Shown here: positions 14,341 through 21,148 of the stretch, one piece after another | Layout: each line of letters opens with the position of its first letter | How positions within the stretch are numbered: the first letter of the stretch is position 1 | Assembly: GCA_012329085.1 (NCBI GenBank) | Contig: JAAXQB010000164.1 | Span: 1 to 22,482 of the forward strand | Reading direction: 5' to 3' | DNA: 22,482 bases | Source: Methanosarcinales archaeon | Lineage (GTDB): Archaea > Halobacteriota > Methanosarcinia > Methanosarcinales > Methanosarcinaceae | Position numbers and translations under genes: made by a program | The notes under the pieces: model-generated | What the model was told of the DNA's origin: nothing | What the model saw: the letters and a program-made list of their open reading frames with translations, nothing else | The model's database searches: none

Positions 14341-14522
14341 ATCCATCTAGGCACTATCGTTAAAAATACAAATATTATAAAACCAACAAGCCCGATAATT
14401 AAAATACCTACACTTGTGACTTTTGCAATCGTTAAAAACTCTTCTTTAGAAGGTTTTTTTGTTAATTTTATTACTCTATGATAAGATTTTAAAATCTGAC
14501 CAACTTTATTGAATGATAACAT
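14337..14522 (-). CDS. secE: Preprotein translocase subunit SecE (Sec61 gamma)
   Basis: A 61-residue single-span membrane protein that clamps the SecY channel. An amphipathic cytoplasmic helix (GQILKSYHRVIKLTKKPSKE, about 7-26) precedes one transmembrane helix, about 36-57 (VGILIIGLVGFIIFVFLTIV), ending PRWI. Length and layout fit archaeal SecE. It starts 33 nt after ftsZ and overlaps spt5, so the three genes form a tight transcription unit. Confidence 0.93.
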   Translation of the reverse strand: MLSFNKVGQILKSYHRVIKLTKKPSKEEFLTIAKVTSVGILIIGLVGFIIFVFLTIVPRWI

Positions 14523-14555
14523 GTTCTTATTAAAATTGATTGAGTGTATTTAAAT

Positions 14556-15662
14556 CTATCTCACAAAATCAATTCCATACTTGACAGCTACATTTTTAGC
14601 AACTGCGTGCCCATGTCCATAGATTTGCGAGGAATTTACACCCGTGACTATAAGCATTGTACGAACAGTATGTTCAAATTCTGGATCTACCTGCGCACCC
14701 CATATAATTCGTGCACTAGGATCGATTCTTTCATACAATTCCTGCACAACTGATTCCGCATCTGCAATAGTCATATCTGGACCTCCTGTCACATTTACAA
14801 GAGCTGATGTTGCACCAGATATATCTACATCAAGTAGCGGACTTCTTAGAGCTTTTTGGACTGACTCTATGGCTTTATTTTCACTTTCTGCCTCTCCAAG
14901 ACCTATCATTGCAACGCCACCATTTTGCATAATAGTTCTTACATCTGCGAAATCAAGATTTACAAGCCCAATTTCTGTAATGATTTCCGTAATTCCTTTC
15001 ACTGCACGCATCAAAACTTCATCAGCTACTTTGAATGCGGTTTGTAGCGGCATTCTTGGAACTACTTCAAGTAATTTATTATTTGGTATGACAATTACAG
15101 TATCTGCAACTTCATGCAATCTTTTAAGCCCTGCTTCTGCATTAGCTCGTCTTACTTCGCCTTCTACTGAAAATGGTAATGTCACAACTGCTATTGTGAG
15201 TGCTCCTGCATTTCGTGCCGCTTCTGCCACAATTGGTGCAGAACCCGTTCCTGTACCCCCCCCAAGACCTGCAGTTATAAAAACCATGTCCCCATTAACC
15301 ATTTCTTGAATTTCTTCTATGCTTTCGAGTGCCGCATCTTCTCCCATTTGTGGAAGACTTCCGGCTCCAAGCCCACGAGTTTTCTTTCTACCGAGTAAAA
15401 TTTTTTTATCTGCTCTTGTAGATAGAAGATGATGTGCGTCTGTATTCATTGCGATAAATTCTGCACCTTCTATGCCTTCATCCATCATTCTTTTAACACT
15501 ATTTGAGCCTCCACCCCCACATCCTATAACTTTTATGTGTGTTTGTAAACCTTGTAATAATAATTCTAATTCTTTATCTACTTCGCTTTGCGGAGTGTTG
15601 TTTGCGTTAAGATATTGATCATGCGTGGATTTTGATAATGCAGCTTCTATTATGGATTTCAT
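14556..15662 (-). CDS. ftsZ: Cell division protein FtsZ
   Basis: A tubulin-like GTPase that forms the division ring, 368 residues. GTP-binding elements are [15 protein letters not shown] (45-59), NTDAHHL (73-79), the tubulin signature GGGTGTGS (134-141) and RRANAEAGL (171-179). The catalytic T7 loop NLDFAD is at 235-240. The C-terminus stops soon after the GTPase domain ([20 protein letters not shown]). An N-terminal extension of about 40 residues before the GTPase core is usual in Methanomicrobia. GAGG 8 nt before the ATG acts as a ribosome binding site. It heads the ftsZ-secE-spt5 unit, a gene order known from Methanosarcinales. Confidence 0.97.
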   Translation of the reverse strand: MKSIIEAALSKSTHDQYLNANNTPQSEVDKELELLLQGLQTHIKVIGCGGGGSNSVKRMMDEGIEGAEFIAMNTDAHHLLSTRADKKILLGRKKTRGLGAGSLPQMGEDAALESIEEIQEMVNGDMVFITAGLGGGTGTGSAPIVAEAARNAGALTIAVVTLPFSVEGEVRRANAEAGLKRLHEVADTVIVIPNNKLLEVVPRMPLQTAFKVADEVLMRAVKGITEIITEIGLVNLDFADVRTIMQNGGVAMIGLGEAESENKAIESVQKALRSPLLDVDISGATSALVNVTGGPDMTIADAESVVQELYERIDPSARIIWGAQVDPEFEHTVRTMLIVTGVNSSQIYGHGHAVAKNVAVKYGIDFVR

Positions 15663-15670
15663 TTATTATT

Positions 15671-15674
15671 CCTC
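15671..15674 (-). promoter_or_regulatory. Ribosome binding site of ftsZ
   Basis: GAGG on the minus strand, 8 nt before the ATG. Confidence 0.6.
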
Positions 15675-15865
15675 AATTAATTAGTAAAAGAGAGTTAAGT
15701 ATTTTAAATGTCATGATTTGCACCAATTGTTTTATATTTTATTTTTATATTATAGTATATGATGTCCCCTGCTTGCACAATAAGGATTGTTCACTTGTTT
15801 GATGCAAAAATTACAAATAATATAAAATACCTATCATTTTATATTATTCTTTCGCTATTTTAATT
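15675..15865. other. Probable ftsZ promoter region, no gene
   Basis: AT-rich spacer upstream of ftsZ. It contains minus-strand ATATAAAAATAAAATATAAAA near 15733-15753, a possible TATA region. No gene or repeat is recognised. Confidence 0.4.
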
Positions 15866-15986
15866 GTATATAACTTATAAAGTTATATACTCAAAGAAAT
15901 TTCTAATTTCTTATTTTTTTTATTTTATATCGTCCTATGTATTATTTATAGTTTTTCATTGTATATAAACTTGAAAGTTATTATAC
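15866..15986. repeat. Two family-B palindromes of the AACTT/AAGTT subtype
   Basis: GTATATAACTTATAAAGTTATATAC (15866-15890, split GTATATAACTT/AAGTTATATAC) is followed by TCAAAGAAATTTCTAATTTCTT. GTATATAAACTTGAAAGTTATTATAC is at 15961-15986, also followed by TCAAAGAATTTT. The shared tail shows that the B unit extends beyond the palindrome. Confidence 0.75.
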
Positions 15987-16000
15987 TCAAAGAATTTTTT

Positions 16001-16067
16001 AATAGTTTATTTGGAACAAACAAATGTTATTTTGTTTTTATAGCACATTCAGAATGAATGTGCGTTA
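16001..16067 (+). repeat. Two family-A hairpins, one with a GCACATT/AATGTGC stem
   Basis: 16001-16030 is a decayed copy, AATAGTTTATTTGGAACAAA and following. 16040-16067 is intact, with arms GCACATT/AATGTGC, where both strands have changed from GCTCATT/AATGAGC. It is followed by AAAAAATC-TTT-GATTTTT, the internal module also seen at the ksgA 3' end. Confidence 0.8.
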
Positions 16068-16149
16068 GAAAAAATCTTTGATTTTTGATAGTTTTATAAG
16101 TAATATTATGAGAAATTAAAAAAAATTCTCTTAATACATAATGATAAAA

Positions 16150-16187
16150 ATTATATACTAACGCTCGTTTGTTCAATCACGAGCTAT
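16150..16187 (-). repeat. Family-A hairpin with half B palindrome
   Basis: On the minus strand: AGCTCGTGATTGAACAAACG, then AGCGTTAGTATATAATTTTT. It is the same A-B junction (GAGCGTTAGTATATAATTT) as at 7730-7781, on the other strand. Confidence 0.75.
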
Positions 16188-16323
16188 AAAAAAGATACAA
16201 TTAAAACTACAATAATATGATAATATTAAACAACAATTTAATTAAAATTGAAATGGATTGATATTTTTTGAAATGATACTTGAAAAATATACTTTAATTG
16301 ATGCAAAAACTAAATAATTTATA

Positions 16324-16842
16324 TTAGTTTTCAAGATTCCATAATTCATCGCCAACAAAATGTACTGATTTAACTGCTTTGCCTGAATCTGCTTTCATAG
16401 AATCGCCCGACACAAGTGCAATGCCTATTGCGAGTGGTTTTCCATGAGTGGAATCTATAACAATGACACTGTCTCCTTTTTGTATATTTAAATCTGCTTC
16501 GACAATGCCGGGACACATTACATCTGCACCATTTACTATAAATCGTATTGCACCAGAATCTATTTTAACAAGATTATAGTTAAGATTAAATTTAATAACT
16601 CCACGAAGTAATGGAAGTATTTTTTCACCGATATTTCTATATTTAGGAATTTTATTTTCTGTTGTAGGTTTAAAAAAAAGATTTTTGCCATCTACACAAA
16701 TAATTGAAAAATCATTGTATTTAATAATTTCAAATTTACTATCTTTAATTGAATTTGTTGTATCTCCAAATATTAAATTAATTTCTTTCATTAATTTATT
16801 TTTATCATTTTTTCTTATAAATATTCTAGATTTTACTTTCAA
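16324..16842 (-). CDS. PUA-domain RNA-binding protein (MCT-1/Tma20-like)
   Basis: 172 residues. The N-terminal 80 residues form the pre-PUA domain found in the archaeal counterparts of eukaryotic MCT-1/Tma20 (RIFIRKNDKNKLMKEI, then YNDFSIICVDGKNLFFKP). The C-terminal PUA domain (about 92-165) shows VDSGAIRFIVNGADVMCPGI, GDSVIVID and GKPLAIGIALVSGDSM, the canonical PUA fold that grips structured RNA. Eukaryotic relatives act in translation re-initiation and ribosome recycling; the archaeal role is inferred only. It stands alone between repeat-rich gaps. No Shine-Dalgarno sequence is seen upstream of the ATG, which lies close to an AT-rich stretch. Confidence 0.88.
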   Translation of the reverse strand: MKVKSRIFIRKNDKNKLMKEINLIFGDTTNSIKDSKFEIIKYNDFSIICVDGKNLFFKPTTENKIPKYRNIGEKILPLLRGVIKFNLNYNLVKIDSGAIRFIVNGADVMCPGIVEADLNIQKGDSVIVIDSTHGKPLAIGIALVSGDSMKADSGKAVKSVHFVGDELWNLEN

Positions 16843-16939
16843 TATATTCCCCTATGCAATTTATAGCATCTTTTTTTGCATATTTTCATTATAATTTATA
16901 ATAAAAATCTACTTAAATTTATGGGATTTTAAATTATAT

Positions 16940-16954
16940 ATAGTTTTTGGACAT
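16940..16954. repeat. 15-bp sequence shared with 3119-3133
   Basis: ATAGTTTTTGGACAT occurs exactly twice, both times shortly after an AAATTATATA half-palindrome. It is possibly a further short repeat family. Confidence 0.4.
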
Positions 16955-17016
16955 GTAGGATTCATCTCAAAACTAAAAATTTTCTTTATTGCAAATTTTC
17001 AAATTTTTATCATCAA

Positions 17017-17072
17017 ATAACGCTCGTTCGTTCAATCACAAGCAAACGATCAGAGCGTTCCGAACGAGCTAT
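17017..17072 (-). repeat. Family-A element directly upstream of trm1
   Basis: ATAACGCTCGTTCGTTCAATC...GTTCCGAACGAGCTAT. The GAGCTAT end faces trm1 and flows into the TATA-like tract. Confidence 0.8.
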
Positions 17073-17088
17073 AAAAAAATATAAATAC
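17070..17088 (+). promoter_or_regulatory. Putative trm1 promoter (TATA-like) formed at the repeat edge
   Basis: CTATAAAAAAATATAAATA begins inside the family-A end and lies about 35-50 nt before the chosen ATG at 17122. This is the distance expected for an archaeal TATA box with a short leader. No other promoter-like sequence is closer. Confidence 0.5.
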
Positions 17089-17121
17089 TTATGTGTGCAT
17101 AATATTGCTCTAATTTTAACT

Positions 17122-18294
17122 ATGTGTGATCTAAATGTATATAACTTGATTGAAGAAGGTACAACAAAAATTTTAACACCAATTTCAAACAAATCTGATA
17201 AAATTATTTCTAATGTGCCAGTATTTTTCAATCCTATAATGGAACTTAATCGTGATATTTCTATTGCTGTGACTGCAGTTTTTGTAAATCGATTAATCGA
17301 AAAAAAAAATATTTGTTTATCAGACATAAGATATGCAGATGCTTTGGCAGCATCTGGAGTTAGGGGGGTTAGAATTGCAAATGAAATTGGACTTGATACT
17401 ACAATCAATGATTGGAAACAAAGTTCATATAACCTCATTAAAAAAAACATACAATTAAATTCTTTAGAAAAACTTGCAAAAGCAACACATAATAATGCAA
17501 ATGTTTTATTGTATAGTGATGCATACCACATTGTAGATATAGATCCTTTTGGATCTCCGTCTCAATTTCTTGATGCAGCTTGTAAATCGGTTGTAAATTT
17601 ACTTGAAATTACGGCGACAGATACCGCACCATTATGTGGGGCACATTTAAATTCAGGAATTAGAAAATATTCTGCAGTTCCGTTTAATAATGAATATCAT
17701 AGTGAAATGGGGGTTAGAATTTTACTTGGAAAAGTTGCATTTGAACTTGCAAAACATGATAAAGGAATGGTGCCGCTTTTATCTCATGCAACAAAACATT
17801 ATATTAGAACTTATCTTGAAATTGAGAAAGGTGCAAAAAATGCAAATCGTACTTTAAAAAATATTGGATATATAGTACATTGTATCCAATGTGGGCATCG
17901 GGAGAGCTTAAAAGGGATTGCAATTGCAATAGATAAATATTGTAAATTGTGTGGTAAAAAGGTTAATATTGCTGGACCTATTTGGCTTGGAATATTACAT
18001 ACAAAAGAGTTTTTGAGTGATGTATTAATTGAAATAGAAAATCGGTGTTTATCTACAAAATTAATTGCAACTAAGATAATTTCACTTTGTAAATATGAAT
18101 TAGACACTCCAACATTTTACGATCAGCATAAAATATGCAAATCTCTTAAAATTTCTGCAAAAGATATGAATTCATTAATAGAGTTGCTTAAAAAAAATGG
18201 TTTTAAAGCATCACGAACACATTTTAATGGCACTTCTTTTAAAACAGATGCAGAAATAACGATTATAAAAGAAATTGTAGCAACAATTGAATAA
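17122..18294 (+). CDS. trm1: tRNA (guanine-26-N2) dimethyltransferase Trm1
   Basis: Trm1 dimethylates G26 at the hinge of the tRNA D and anticodon stems. The protein is 390 residues from the ATG at 17122. The frame is open from a GTG at 17095, but family proteins start shortly before the VxEGxxKIxxP stretch, so the inner ATG is preferred. Motifs are PVFFNPIMELNRDIS (33-47), the SAM site ADALAASGVRGVRIANE (72-88) and the catalytic DIDPFGSPSQF (139-149). A zinc site follows: C254 and C257 (CIQCGHRES), C274 and C277 (CKLCGKK), then GPIWLG. It ends in a winged-helix-like tail, AKDMNSLIELLKKNGFKASR. It is a single gene with repeats on both sides. Confidence 0.96.
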   Translation: MCDLNVYNLIEEGTTKILTPISNKSDKIISNVPVFFNPIMELNRDISIAVTAVFVNRLIEKKNICLSDIRYADALAASGVRGVRIANEIGLDTTINDWKQSSYNLIKKNIQLNSLEKLAKATHNNANVLLYSDAYHIVDIDPFGSPSQFLDAACKSVVNLLEITATDTAPLCGAHLNSGIRKYSAVPFNNEYHSEMGVRILLGKVAFELAKHDKGMVPLLSHATKHYIRTYLEIEKGAKNANRTLKNIGYIVHCIQCGHRESLKGIAIAIDKYCKLCGKKVNIAGPIWLGILHTKEFLSDVLIEIENRCLSTKLIATKIISLCKYELDTPTFYDQHKICKSLKISAKDMNSLIELLKKNGFKASRTHFNGTSFKTDAEITIIKEIVATIE

Positions 18295-18303
18295 ATATTA
18301 GTA

Positions 18304-18318
18304 TATAGCAATGCTATA
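18304..18318 (+). terminator. Small hairpin after the trm1 stop
   Basis: TATAGCA-A-TGCTATA begins 10 nt beyond the stop codon and is followed by AA and further A/T. It may mark the transcript end, but it lacks a U-run. Confidence 0.3.
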
Positions 18319-18620
18319 AAGCATAATATTATATAGGATAAAATCAATGTAGTATATTATCATTAATAATACACTATGTAAATTGAATAATATTTAAATA
18401 ATAGAATGTCTAATTTAGAGGATGATAAAAGATGAGATTCACTACATAGGCAAATATAGTAAAATTAAAAATTTTCTCTTAGCATATAATTTTATAAATT
18501 GCATATCATTAAAAATTATATTAAATAAAAAAATTTGATTTAGTAATAATAAAATTGTAAAATTTAAAGATGATTAAAATTTAACAATAAAACAAAAACA
18601 TTTGTACAAATGTGAGATAT
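18319..18620. other. AT-rich spacer with one B palindrome
   Basis: GCATATAATTTTATAAATTGCATAT at 18482-18506 is a B copy split GCATATAATTT/AAATTGCATAT. Nothing else is recognised. Confidence 0.5.
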
Positions 18621-18670
18621 TGATTGTTCGTTCCGAACGAGCAAACACTCGTTCATTCCGAACAAGCTGT
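18621..18670 (-). repeat. Family-A element upstream of the regulator gene
   Basis: GATTGTTCGTTCCGAACGAGC, then AAACACTCGTTCATTCCGAAC, AAGCTGTCG. The AGCTGTCGAAAAT end is shared with the element at 18995-19129. Confidence 0.7.
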
Positions 18671-18994
18671 CGAAAATTAAAAATTTTCTTATAGAATGAG
18701 CATTAAATAGATAATTATATAACATATAATTCTATATGTTTTATATATAATAAAAAACTATTTGATATTTAAAGTAAAAGTTCCATATTTTTAATACGAT
18801 TTAAATTAAAGACGGAAAATTTTATAAAGCATGCATGCATTTATATTTATGATGAATTAATTATTAAGTATAATTTTATATTTATAATACGGGATGATAT
18901 ATATTTTAAAATTGTGGAAAAGATATTTCATTTTTTTAAACCATATATTTAAAATTTTATGGAATGTATTATCCCATTAAGCACATAGGACAAG
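18671..18994. other. AT-rich spacer, no gene
   Basis: It contains a weak B-like pair, ACATATAATTCTATATGT (18722-18739). No coding or RNA signal is seen. Confidence 0.4.
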
Positions 18995-19129
18995 ATAGCA
19001 CTCGTTCGTTCCGAACGAGCTGTCGAAAATCAGAAATTTTATTAAACTCATTCTGAAAGAATGGGTGATTACGCTCATTCGTTCCGAACGAGCTTTCCGA
19101 ACGAGCTTTCCGAACGAGCTGTCGAAAAT
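18995..19129 (-). repeat. Composite family-A array directly upstream of the regulator gene
   Basis: The order is ATAGCACTCGTTCG...CGAACGAGCTGTCG, GAAAATCAGAAATTTT, ACTCATTC/GAATGGGT, and ACGCTCATTCGTTCCGAACG followed by tandem AGCTTTCCGAACG units (19090-19115), ending GAGCTGTCGAAAATAA. This is the module order of the arrays at 1401 and 4732 with fewer units. The GAGCTGTC end faces the gene start 31 nt away. Confidence 0.75.
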
Positions 19130-19159
19130 AACTAACTAAATAGATAAAAGGTAATAATC

Positions 19160-19699
19160 ATGGATGAAAAATATATTGGACAACTATTTTTACAAGAAAA
19201 ACCAACACGCATAATTCTCACAATAAATTCACTTGGGAAAACATACACTTCAATAATTGCAAATGAAATTAAATCTACTTTTGCACATACAACTAATATT
19301 CTTTACAAAATGGAAGAACGAGAACTTGTAAAATTTACCTCAGAAGGTCGCATAAAATATATAGAACTTACTGAGCAAGGTCTAAAAGTAGCAAACGCAT
19401 TAGAATTGTTAATATCCGAGCTTGGTGCTAAATTCCAACCAAATGAAACTGATACAGTTTCATTACAAGAAAAAATTAATAAACTTCGTTTAAATCTTGA
19501 AGTTACATATCGAAAACTTAAAGAAAGTGGTGCAAATAAAACTGCAATTATTGAGGGTATGTTACCATTTAACAATGAAATTAAATTATTAGATAATACA
19601 ATAGAAGATTTGAAAAAATCATCTAAAAAAATTGATGAATTGATATTAATTTCTTTAAATGATGTAAGAGTTCGTTTTGAATCAATTATAAATTCTTAA
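19160..19699 (+). CDS. Winged-helix (MarR-like) transcription regulator
   Basis: 179 residues. Residues about 12-78 form a winged helix: TRIILTINSLGKTYTSIIAN (helix 2), FAHTTNILYKMEERELVKF (recognition helix, 41-59) and the wing SEGRIKYIELTEQGLKVA. The rest is an alpha-helical, probably dimerising coiled coil (SLQEKINKLRLNLEVTYRKL onward) with a second helix rich in Lys, Asp and Leu. It has no ligand-binding domain that I recognise. AAAGGTAATAATC before the ATG gives a weak Shine-Dalgarno match (AGGT). It lies 128 nt upstream of the hydrogenase maturation protease gene on the same strand and may regulate it or itself; that is inference. Confidence 0.82.
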   Translation: MDEKYIGQLFLQEKPTRIILTINSLGKTYTSIIANEIKSTFAHTTNILYKMEERELVKFTSEGRIKYIELTEQGLKVANALELLISELGAKFQPNETDTVSLQEKINKLRLNLEVTYRKLKESGANKTAIIEGMLPFNNEIKLLDNTIEDLKKSSKKIDELILISLNDVRVRFESIINS

Positions 19700-19732
19700 A
19701 ACAGTATATTTAAAATAATGTTATTTTTTTAT

Positions 19733-19760
19733 AGTATGTTAATTTATAAAGTTATGTACT
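19733..19760. repeat. Family-B palindrome between the regulator and the protease gene
   Basis: GTATGTTAATTTATAAAGTTATGTAC (ends GTATGTTAA/TTATGTAC), followed by TAAGAGAAATA. It starts 33 nt after the regulator stop. Confidence 0.65.
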
Positions 19761-19827
19761 AAGAGAAATAAATAATTATTATCTCGTTTTTAAGAATGAT
19801 AATTTTAAAGTGAGTGCATTCAATAAT

Positions 19828-20349
19828 ATGTCAATTTTGAATGATTTGACCAATCGTATTTCTAAAATTAACAATTTAACTACAACATCGATACAAAGCA
19901 CAGATAACAATCATAGAATTGTATTACTTGGAATAGGTAATGAAAGTAGAGGGGATGATGGGCTTGGACCGTATGTAATAAATAACATAAATATTACAAG
20001 AGACAATTTTATGTTACTTAATTGTGGAGAGGTTCCAGAATCATTTACAGGAAAAATAATTAAATTTATACCAAGTCATATAATTTTAATAGATGTGGCA
20101 AAAATGGGACTTGCAGTAGGAGCTATGCGAATTGTAGAATGTTCTGAAATTAAAGGATTGGGTATAAGCACACATCAATTGCCGCTCAATATGTTTACAG
20201 ATTATCTTGAAAAAGAAACCGGTGCAGATATTTTTTTAATTGGTGTTGAGCCTAAAACAACTGGTTTTTCAATGAACATAAGTGAAAAAGTAAAATTTTC
20301 TGCAGATTTATTGATAAAAGATTTAACAAATTTACTTATACAATTTTGA
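19828..20349 (+). CDS. [NiFe]-hydrogenase maturation protease (HycI/HyaD type)
   Basis: This endopeptidase removes the C-terminal tail of a [NiFe]-hydrogenase large subunit after nickel insertion. The protein is 173 residues from the ATG at 19828 (a GTG at 19810 is less likely). Nickel-sensing residues are in place: Glu39 in GIGNESRGDDGLGP (35-48), Asp89 in ILIDVAKMG (86-94) and His116 in STHQLPL (114-120). CGEVPESFTGKI and IGVEPK are also typical. The residues before IVLLGIGN form an unusual 30-residue polar leader (ISKINNLTTTSIQSTDNNH). No hydrogenase gene is in the window, so the target is elsewhere. Its presence implies the cell has at least one [NiFe] hydrogenase. It lies downstream of a winged-helix regulator. 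Confidence 0.92.
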   Translation: MSILNDLTNRISKINNLTTTSIQSTDNNHRIVLLGIGNESRGDDGLGPYVINNINITRDNFMLLNCGEVPESFTGKIIKFIPSHIILIDVAKMGLAVGAMRIVECSEIKGLGISTHQLPLNMFTDYLEKETGADIFLIGVEPKTTGFSMNISEKVKFSADLLIKDLTNLLIQF

Positions 20350-20389
20350 TTAATAGATTTGTAATCTGCAGCAATTATATTTTTTAATT

Positions 20390-20525
20390 GTATATAACTT
20401 GTAAAGTTATATACTTATCTTAAATCATTATTATTTTTACAACATATAATTTTATAAATTATATATATATATATATTTAAAAATTTTCTTCCTGTGTAGT
20501 AATTTTACAAATTGTATATAATAAA
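20390..20525. repeat. Three B palindromes after the protease gene
   Basis: GTATATAACTT/AAGTTATATAC is at 20390-20414, about 40 nt beyond the stop codon. ACATATAATTTTATAAATTATAT (20442-20464) runs into a short AT dinucleotide run. GTAATTTTACAAATTGTATATAAT (20499-20522) is a third copy. Confidence 0.75.
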
Positions 20526-20738
20526 AAATTTTCTAAAATTTCATATATGGAAAAATGAAAATTAAAGATTATTAAACCATAAAAACTTGATTGGCATAAT
20601 ATTGATTAAGTCAAATAGAATATTGAAGTGCAATACATTTTATATGTTAAATGCACACCAATTTTTTACGATATATAATTTGTGAAATTATATATTGAGA
20701 GAAATTTTTTAATTTCTCGTAATTTGTCTTTATAAAAA
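20526..20738. repeat. Spacer with one further B palindrome
   Basis: ATATATAATTTGTGAAATTATATAT is at 20671-20694, followed by TGAGAGAAATTTTTTAATTTC, the extended B tail. No gene is recognised in the rest. Confidence 0.65.
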
Positions 20739-20870
20739 ATGGATGATTGCATGTCAAATAGTTTTTATAACAATAGCAGCATATATAAATATGTGGTAGA
20801 TGCAACACAATCAATGGAAAAATCTATAATCACATATGAATACATTTTAAAGCTTTTCGAAAAATTATAA
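20739..20870 (+). CDS. Small open frame of 43 codons, uncertain
   Basis: ATG at 20739 (or 20751) to TAA at 20870. The product, MDDCMSNSFYNNSSIYKYVV then DATQSMEKSIITYEYILKLF, EKL, is polar and could form an amphipathic C-terminal helix. It lacks a Shine-Dalgarno site, and the nearest TATA-like tract (TTTATAAAAA) is too close to the ATG for a leaderless start. It may be a real small protein, a gene fragment or chance. Confidence 0.25.
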   Translation: MDDCMSNSFYNNSSIYKYVVDATQSMEKSIITYEYILKLFEKL

Positions 20871-20883
20871 TTTTTTTTCTCTG

Positions 20884-21022
20884 CATATAATAGACTTGTT
20901 GCAAATTAAAGCAAGTTATACCATAAATCGATATGCTGCGATAAAATTTCGCTTTTTTAGAAATCAGTATGCTGCGGCAGTATAAATTATTACGCAACAA
21001 GTCTAATTTATAAAATTGGATA
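20884..21022. repeat. Family-B palindrome split by the MITE
   Basis: The left half, GCATATAAT (20883-20891), and the right half, AATTTATAAAATTGGATAT (21005-21023), are separated by the MITE. Removing the MITE and one AAT restores GCATATAATTTATAAAATT, the B consensus, which fixes the duplication as AAT. Confidence 0.8.
20892..21004 (+). mobile_element. MITE-like element, copy 2 (uninterrupted, 113 bp)
   Basis: Ends are AGACTTGTTGC and GCAACAAGTCT; 3-bp direct repeats AAT flank it (20889-20891 and 21005-21007). The interior contains CGATATGCTGCGATAAAATT and CAGTATGCTGCGGCAG. It has no open frame. In reverse complement it matches copy 1 at 13521-13711 once the 78-bp insert there is removed. The 3-bp duplications AAT and ATT fit the ANT target I remember for the ISL2 group of the IS5 family; that link is inference. 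Confidence 0.88.
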
Positions 21023-21148
21023 TTTAACACCCATTCTTTCAGAATGAGTTAAATAAATTTCCAATTTACCGTAATTCATTCTATTTTCAAGGATGATTAC
21101 TATTTCGAATTCCTGAATTATATGTAAAAAATAAATAGGTAACGAAAA

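Noticed and set aside
14644..15309. 221-codon open frame on the plus strand inside ftsZ
   Set aside because: It is antisense to a certain ftsZ gene; the Ser/Thr/Pro-rich product is the usual shadow of its codon pattern.
17811..18107. 98-codon minus-strand frame inside trm1
   Set aside because: It is antisense to the zinc-site region of trm1, with no own start signal or family resemblance.
20890..21006. TA target duplication (IS630/Tc1-mariner type) for the MITE
   Set aside because: TA does flank both copies, but removing the element with a TA duplication leaves an extra base triplet in the B palindrome. An AAT duplication restores the consensus exactly, and copy 1 has ATT on both sides.
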